This document shows, in pieces, positions 7,956 to 11,642 of a DNA stretch of 11,642 bases. The notes beneath the pieces were generated by a model. That model did no database searches. It was not told where the DNA came from and saw nothing but the letters and a program-made list of their open reading frames with translations. Source of the DNA: Candidatus Margulisiibacteriota bacterium. Its GTDB lineage: Bacteria; Margulisbacteria; Termititenacia; Termititenacales; Termititenacaceae. The stretch covers positions 1-11,642 of the forward strand of contig JAITIE010000061.1 of assembly GCA_031279615.1 (NCBI GenBank). Direction: 5' to 3'. Position 1 is the stretch's first letter. Every line of letters begins with the position of its first letter. Made by a program: the position numbers and the translations under genes.

Positions 7956-8150
7956 TCAGAGTTTCCATGTCTCGCTTTCGCTCGACGACCGACAGCGGCC
8001 ATCCGTGGCTTGGTTAGCCACGGAAACTTCTACGGCGGCTTGAGGCCGCTCGCAGTCGCAAGCCGCGGAGGAAGTCCTAGTGCGCAACCGGCGCACGGAG
8101 CGCACCCCACCACCGCTAACGTGGAGCCTCCCCTAAAATTAGGGAAGGCC
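7956..8150. other. GC-rich structured intergenic block, possible mobile-element remnant or structured RNA
   Basis: This block lies in the 393-nt gene-free gap 7888-8280. It contains a perfect 8-bp hairpin (8003-8010 with 8016-8023, five-base loop), a GCGGC/GCCGC hairpin (8035-8049) with an alternative 7-bp partner at 8060-8066, a 6-bp hairpin GTGCGC/GCGCAC (8080-8096) and a 10-bp hairpin at 8126-8149. On the minus strand a frame of roughly 58 codons without a start ends at TGA 7958-7956. The arrangement GAAG, hairpin, GGATGG around 8023-8000 resembles the 3' end of TnpB-type (IS200/IS605) elements, where such a hairpin ends the guide RNA scaffold. A plus-strand scaffold of the IscB/HEARO kind is the alternative. 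No transposase or nuclease gene is intact here, so this is at best a fragment or a stand-alone RNA. Family assignment is inference. Confidence 0.35.
8126..8149. repeat. Inverted repeat, 10-bp stem
   Basis: Arms at 8126-8135 and 8140-8149 form ten pairs, one of them a G-U-type wobble on one strand, around a 4-nt loop. No T-run follows on either strand, so it is not a canonical terminator. Its arm shares the CTCCCCT core with the second hairpin at 8236-8256. Confidence 0.6.
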
Positions 8151-8228
8151 TAATCCGCATGTAACAACATAAAGTGTTTCATTACAAAAATAAAAAATCT
8201 ACTAACACAGATAATTTACTACATAGAA

Positions 8229-8259
8229 CCAGTTGGCTCCCCTTACCAAGGAGAGCTGG
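8229..8259. repeat. Inverted repeat downstream of the 555-aa gene, REP/MITE-like
   Basis: GCTCCCCTT (8236-8244) pairs with AAGGAGAGC (8248-8256) around a 3-nt loop, and CCA/TGG (8229-8231, 8257-8259) can extend the base. It begins about 20 nt past the stop of the upstream operon, so it may protect or end that transcript, but no T-run follows it on the minus strand. The sequence CTCCCCTT...AAGGAGAGCTGGC resembles short dispersed palindromes found in many bacterial genomes. That likeness is from memory and untested. Confidence 0.5.
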
Positions 8260-8280
8260 CAAAAATCTGCTTAGTTAAAA

Positions 8281-9948
8281 CTAGGCCGCTTTAATTTGCA
8301 CTCTATCGGTCAACTCGTTTTCGGCCAGAGCGCTGTCATCTTGAATGTTGGACTCGGTTTGCAGACGCTCCATGAGCTGAACCAGTTTTTTCTTTTTGTC
8401 GCGCAACATTGGTGAATCTTTGACCGCCAGCGCCACATTAGTCAGTTTTAACTCGCGCTTGGACACTTCATACACCGACTCATTGGCGCGGTCGCGCAAC
8501 AGCGTAAACTCGTACTCGGTCAATTCCATGCCTAGTTTTTTGGCGTTGCGCATCAGGCCGGTCATTTTCGTGTCGACCAGCTGATAGGCCGGACCGGCCA
8601 GCCGGTACAAAGTGGCGCGTTCCAGAAAAACTTCTTTGAGCATTTCCATAATTTTCAGGCCGGCGATCAAGCGCGATTCTTCCCGCACCTTGTCGTTGAT
8701 GTCGTTGGAAAAAATCCCCAGCTTGATCATTTTGTTTTTGGTCTTGATAATTTTCAGCGAAGTGTCCAGCGAGGTACGCCAGTCGTTTTTCAAAGCCGCG
8801 CGGATATACAGGGCGCGCAGGCGGTTGACCAGATAATCCTCGGTTTCCTCCGACGGCATTTCCGGAGCGGCTTCGGCGTCGCGGCCGCTGTTTTGATTAT
8901 TATTCTGCTGGAGATTGGTGTGAATATTTACCGCATCCGCCAGCGGCCGCTCAAAAACAAACAAGCCATTGTCTTCTTTGGACTTGTACCAGCTCTTCAT
9001 ATACTCGGTCGCATTGAAACCCACTTTTTTGCCTAGCTCCAGCAGCGCCTGCAAATCTTTGCGCGCTTCTTTGGGATCGGCAGAATCGCTGACCAGCCGC
9101 TCGGTCATTTTTTGGTCGAGCAGATCTTTGAGCGCCAGACGCACTTCACCGGTCGCTTCTTGCGCCGCGCGGTCTACCGAACCCTGCAGGTCAGTATTAA
9201 AGCCGCCAAAATCCACACCGCCTAGTTCGGCGCTTTCCTGTATCTCCGCCAGCAAATCGTTGAGGCCGCGCTCGGCCGTGCCCAGCTCGACCACCATATC
9301 CATCGAAACCATTTTTTTCATGAAAGCGTCTTTGATCTGGCCGACCACCGCGCCGCGCAATGACTGCTTGACCGAGAGTTTCAATTCCAGCAGCTGGGTG
9401 TTGTCAAAACCCTTGTCGGTTTTGAGTTTTTTCTCCAGCTTGTCCAGCTCTTGCGCGGCGGCGGCCGAGCGCGAAGAAATAATCTGGCCGTACAGCCGCG
9501 TGTAATGCTCCATCAATTCACGTGTTTCAGAATCCAGCTGATACTGGATTTTTTCCGCGTGTTCCCGATCGCCACGGCGCAGTTCTATTTCTTTGTTCAG
9601 CGACTTCACACTGTTGCGGCGTGTGATCGACACGCTGTCATCCTGCGGCTCATCGCTTTCGCGGATATAGTCCTGCACCCGGAAATGCTTATCTTTTGTT
9701 TTGGGCGCGTCGTCAAAAAGTTTGCCAAGCGACGAGCGGGAAAAAGACGCCACGGCGTTGGCCACGATATTGGTGCTGCGCTCCTGCGCGGTTTTGTCCA
9801 GCAGCTGTGTCAGGCTTTGCGGTTTGGCCGCCTCGGCACGCTGCACTTCTTTTTGATAATATTGCAAATCGCGCGTGCGCTGCTCCGCGCGGACTTCCTG
9901 CGCTTGCCGACTGGCGCTGACTTGCTGCTGTATATCCTGTATCGCCAT
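8281..9948 (-). CDS. Uncharacterised 555-aa charged helical protein
   Basis: I do not recognise this protein. It is 555 residues, strongly charged and almost entirely helix-prone, with no signal peptide, membrane segment or Cys cluster. The N-terminal 60 residues are Gln/Arg/Glu-rich coiled coil (MAIQDIQQQVSASRQAQE). Residues 110-180 form a second likely coiled coil and 180-330 are amphipathic helices. A Gln/Asn-rich then acidic linker (about 340-368) separates a C-terminal helical domain (about 370-540). The ATG at 9948 follows the stop of the 99-aa gene by 2 nt and has AGGTG upstream, so it is the last gene of the operon. A structural subunit or a secreted component released by a dedicated apparatus (its helical make-up recalls type III gatekeepers or translocators) is possible, but no motif supports either. 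Confidence 0.85.
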   Translation of the reverse strand: MAIQDIQQQVSASRQAQEVRAEQRTRDLQYYQKEVQRAEAAKPQSLTQLLDKTAQERSTNIVANAVASFSRSSLGKLFDDAPKTKDKHFRVQDYIRESDEPQDDSVSITRRNSVKSLNKEIELRRGDREHAEKIQYQLDSETRELMEHYTRLYGQIISSRSAAAAQELDKLEKKLKTDKGFDNTQLLELKLSVKQSLRGAVVGQIKDAFMKKMVSMDMVVELGTAERGLNDLLAEIQESAELGGVDFGGFNTDLQGSVDRAAQEATGEVRLALKDLLDQKMTERLVSDSADPKEARKDLQALLELGKKVGFNATEYMKSWYKSKEDNGLFVFERPLADAVNIHTNLQQNNNQNSGRDAEAAPEMPSEETEDYLVNRLRALYIRAALKNDWRTSLDTSLKIIKTKNKMIKLGIFSNDINDKVREESRLIAGLKIMEMLKEVFLERATLYRLAGPAYQLVDTKMTGLMRNAKKLGMELTEYEFTLLRDRANESVYEVSKRELKLTNVALAVKDSPMLRDKKKKLVQLMERLQTESNIQDDSALAENELTDRVQIKAA

Positions 9949-9950
9949 AA

Positions 9951-10250
9951 TTACACCTGATTCTTCGTTTTATTTTTACGCGGCGCCAAAGTCGCATTCA
10001 TTCTTTTGTCTTCCAGCGCCTGCTGCCGCTCGCGCAATCTCTGCAAATTCAATTCATTGGCGTTGATCCTCATCTCCGTTCTTTTGATGTAGGACTTCAC
10101 TTTTTCCAATTTGATCTGCAGCTCGTGCAAATCGATTTCACCGGCTTCTTCCGGCGGTGGCGGTGGTTTCAACTCCGGCTTTTGCTGCTCCTCGGTGTCC
10201 GGCTGCTTTGGCGCTGTTTCTTCGCCGCCATCAATTTTTACCTCGACCAT
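9951..10250 (-). CDS. Uncharacterised 99-aa proline-rich coiled-coil protein
   Basis: This small protein has three parts: an acidic start (MVEVKIDGGEETAP), a proline/glutamate-rich linker containing KPPPPPEEAG (about 29-38), then a leucine-heptad helix (about 40-80) likely to form a coiled coil, and a basic tail (APRKNKTKNQV). No family is recognised. The ATG at 10250 is 5 nt after the stop of the 250-aa gene, with GAGGAG at that stop as ribosome binding site. The next gene starts 2 nt after its own stop. The size and coiled coil would suit a chaperone, adaptor or stalk-like partner of its larger neighbours, which is inference from context only. Confidence 0.8.
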   Translation of the reverse strand: MVEVKIDGGEETAPKQPDTEEQQKPELKPPPPPEEAGEIDLHELQIKLEKVKSYIKRTEMRINANELNLQRLRERQQALEDKRMNATLAPRKNKTKNQV

Positions 10251-10255
10251 TTATT

Positions 10256-11008
10256 TTACTCCTCGGTCATCACGTAATAATTTAATTCATACTCGATATT
10301 TTGTTCTTCTTCTTTGAACTTGGCGCAAATTTCTTTGGCCACTCTAATGCGGATCTCCAAAATTTTTTCTTTCGTATAATAATCCTCAATATTCAGCCGC
10401 TTGGCCTGCGTGATAATCTGTTTCTGGATTTCGTCCAGCACGCTACGCTCAGCTTTCAAGCGCGCGCCCGATGAACCGCCGATGATTTCCAGCAGCTCGC
10501 TGTTGTAAAGATTTTCTTCCATCAGCGCGACATTCTCGGCAATCGTATCGTCGAGGGCTTTTTGCCGCAGCTTGCGCAGCTCATCCGGCGGCACGCCCAG
10601 CTGTGCCAAAATATAAGCGAAAGCGGCCATTTTCAAGCCGGCCAGGCGCGACAGCATCAGATTGTGCGAAGTGGTCTGCGCCACCGCTTTCATATAACTT
10701 TCCATGATGTTTTCGATACGGTCACGCAGCGTGAGTTTCTCGCCCACGATCATTTTGATCGCCATTGGCACTTTTGAAAAACCCTCATGCGTGCGCACCG
10801 TCGTAAAAAACGACTTGGCGGAAAGCCGCGACACATCCAGATAATAATCATCCTGGCCGGCCTGATCTTTGCTTTTGACCCAGAGGCCTTTTTCCTCACG
10901 CTCGGCCTGCAGCTTCTCCTGAATTTCGCGGAAATGCTCGGTGTTTTTGACACCCTGCATCTGCTCTTCCAGCGGGCGATTCAGCATATTGACTGTAGAG
11001 ATAGCCAT
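10256..11008 (-). CDS. Uncharacterised 250-aa helical protein
   Basis: The protein has 250 residues and is largely helical, with no signal peptide or convincing membrane span. The first 45 residues are polar and charged and likely coiled coil. The segment DDYYLDVSRLSAKSFF follows at about 50-65, and residues 70-150 are hydrophobic-amphipathic helices (VPMAIKMIVGEKLTLRDRIE, then SRLAGLKMAAFAYILAQLGV). The C-terminal part (160-250) is charged helix ending in acidic residues and tyrosines (YELNYYVMTEE). I do not recognise the family. The ATG at 11008 has AGAGG four bases upstream. It follows the basic low-complexity gene by 17 nt and precedes the 99-aa gene by 5 nt, so it is central to the operon. 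Confidence 0.85.
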   Translation of the reverse strand: MAISTVNMLNRPLEEQMQGVKNTEHFREIQEKLQAEREEKGLWVKSKDQAGQDDYYLDVSRLSAKSFFTTVRTHEGFSKVPMAIKMIVGEKLTLRDRIENIMESYMKAVAQTTSHNLMLSRLAGLKMAAFAYILAQLGVPPDELRKLRQKALDDTIAENVALMEENLYNSELLEIIGGSSGARLKAERSVLDEIQKQIITQAKRLNIEDYYTKEKILEIRIRVAKEICAKFKEEEQNIEYELNYYVMTEE

Positions 11009-11025
11009 TTTCCTCTACCGCCTCT

Positions 11026-11642
11026 CTATTTAAAAACCGACGGACGTCCCCAGACATTCCTTCTGCGCGCCCGATTGACTCTGACGCGCCGGCCTTTGCT
11101 GGTGCGCGCGGAGTACCGGGTAAGTACTTTTTTCTGCACCTGCTTGGTGGCGTTGGTGGCACTGGCGGCGACTTTTGTCTGGCTGACCGCCGCGCTGCTC
11201 CTGCGCACACGCAAAATCGGCTTTTTTGCCATGGGCGTATTATTCGATTTGGCCGCGACGATCTTGACCGGTTTAGCCGCCGTGGTGATTTTTGGCGCTT
11301 CTTTAGTAGGTGTTTTAGTAGGTGTTTTAGTAGGTGTTTGTGTTTGTGTCGTCTTCTGCTGCTTGACACCGGTGTTCACTTTGGCCTGCTCGCGGTTTTT
11401 CGCGGCAATTTTTTCTTCCAGCTCTTTACGCTCGGCCTGCGCTTCTTTAGCTTTTTTCTCGCGCTCAAACTCAAATTTCTCTTCTTCCTCAATTTTCTCA
11501 TCGTATTCTTCTTTGGCCTGCTCATAAGCTTTTTGCCGGAAACGGTAAGAAATGCGGCTGGCTAGATTGCTGTTAACTATCCTATCTATTTCTTTCTGCA
11601 GAACATCCTGCACCTGCTGGCCCCAACCTGTCTCGCGCACCG
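11026..11642 (-). CDS. Uncharacterised basic low-complexity protein (5' end outside window)
   Basis: The frame is open from the right edge to TAG at 11028-11026. A GTG at 11640 could be a start, but there is no room to see a ribosome binding site and the true start is probably outside. The visible part has three zones: an N-terminal charged helix rich in Glu, Lys and Ala (likely coiled coil), a Thr/Gln/Pro/Lys linker with three TPTK units, and a Ser/Ala/Thr/Lys/Arg-rich C-terminus (RVRRSS, KGRRVRVNRARRRN) that is strongly basic. The tail could bind nucleic acid or acidic partners. No family is recognised. It is the first visible gene of the four-gene run, 17 nt before the 250-aa gene. Confidence 0.75.
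   Translation of the reverse strand, partial: VRETGWGQQVQDVLQKEIDRIVNSNLASRISYRFRQKAYEQAKEEYDEKIEEEEKFEFEREKKAKEAQAERKELEEKIAAKNREQAKVNTGVKQQKTTQTQTPTKTPTKTPTKEAPKITTAAKPVKIVAAKSNNTPMAKKPILRVRRSSAAVSQTKVAASATNATKQVQKKVLTRYSARTSKGRRVRVNRARRRNVWGRPSVFK
11303..11338. repeat. In-frame 12-bp tandem repeat, three perfect copies
   Basis: The unit TTAGTAGGTGTT occurs at 11303-11314, 11315-11326 and 11327-11338 on the plus strand. In the minus-strand gene each unit encodes one TPTK-type tetrapeptide, so copy-number change keeps the frame. The related TGTGTTTGTGTC after it encodes Gln-Thr repeats. Confidence 0.9.

Noticed and set aside
7855..8043. Plus-strand 62-aa open frame
   Set aside because: It starts inside the antisense of tRNA-Thr, has no ribosome binding site and crosses the tuf promoter and structured block.
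8060..8110. RNase P RNA, suggested by GAGGAAGTCC
   Set aside because: The universal motif is GAGGAAAGTCC, one A longer, and the matching 3' conserved region and overall length of an RNase P RNA are not found.
11303..11338. CRISPR or satellite-like array
   Set aside because: The repeats are 12 bp with no spacers and lie in frame in a coding region.
11638..11640. GTG as the true start of the basic low-complexity gene
   Set aside because: It lies 2 nt from the window edge, so no ribosome binding site can be seen, and the coding frame remains open to the edge.

Overview
The window is a bacterial chromosome segment in which every gene I can support lies on the minus strand, so transcription runs from high to low coordinates. 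The encoded proteins suggest a Gram-negative (outer-membrane) bacterium: there is a PorV/PorQ-like beta-barrel protein and a very large secreted protein built from FlgD-Ig-like and other Ig-like repeats. This combination is common in the FCB group and in several candidate phyla (for example Margulisbacteria or Saganbacteria, WOR-1). EF-Tu looks loosely cyanobacterial-like but carries an extra insertion. I cannot fix the phylum from sequence alone; a Margulisbacteria-like lineage is a low-confidence guess.

Layout in transcription order. (1) 11642-8281: a tight run of four unrecognised genes. They are a basic low-complexity protein (partial), a 250-aa helical protein, a 99-aa proline-rich coiled-coil protein and a 555-aa charged helical protein. 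Gaps are 17, 5 and 2 nt, so this is almost certainly one operon. None has a signal peptide, membrane segment or family motif I know, which makes it the best candidate here for an undescribed system. (2) 8280-7888: about 390 bp without a gene. It holds two related GC-rich hairpins and a highly structured GC-rich block that looks like a remnant of a mobile element or a structured RNA. Next to it is a good promoter for the following unit. (3) 7887-6509: tRNA-Thr(GGT) followed by tuf (EF-Tu), closed by an intrinsic terminator at 6487-6455. (4) 6442-4332: hisC-like aminotransferase and gcvT, 2 nt apart. GcvT ends in an unusual Cys/His-rich tail. (5) 4243-1: a PorV/PorQ-like outer-membrane protein whose stop codon overlaps the start of a giant Ig-repeat secreted protein (TGATG). 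That protein runs off the left edge after about 1,110 codons.

How the parts relate. tRNA-Thr/tuf is a conserved translation unit. hisC and gcvT are metabolic genes away from their usual pathway partners. The PorV-like/Ig-repeat pair is probably a secretion or surface-display pair, with the barrel protein helping to export or anchor the repeat protein. The four-gene operon probably makes a cytoplasmic or exported multi-protein assembly of coiled-coil subunits. Its function is unknown.
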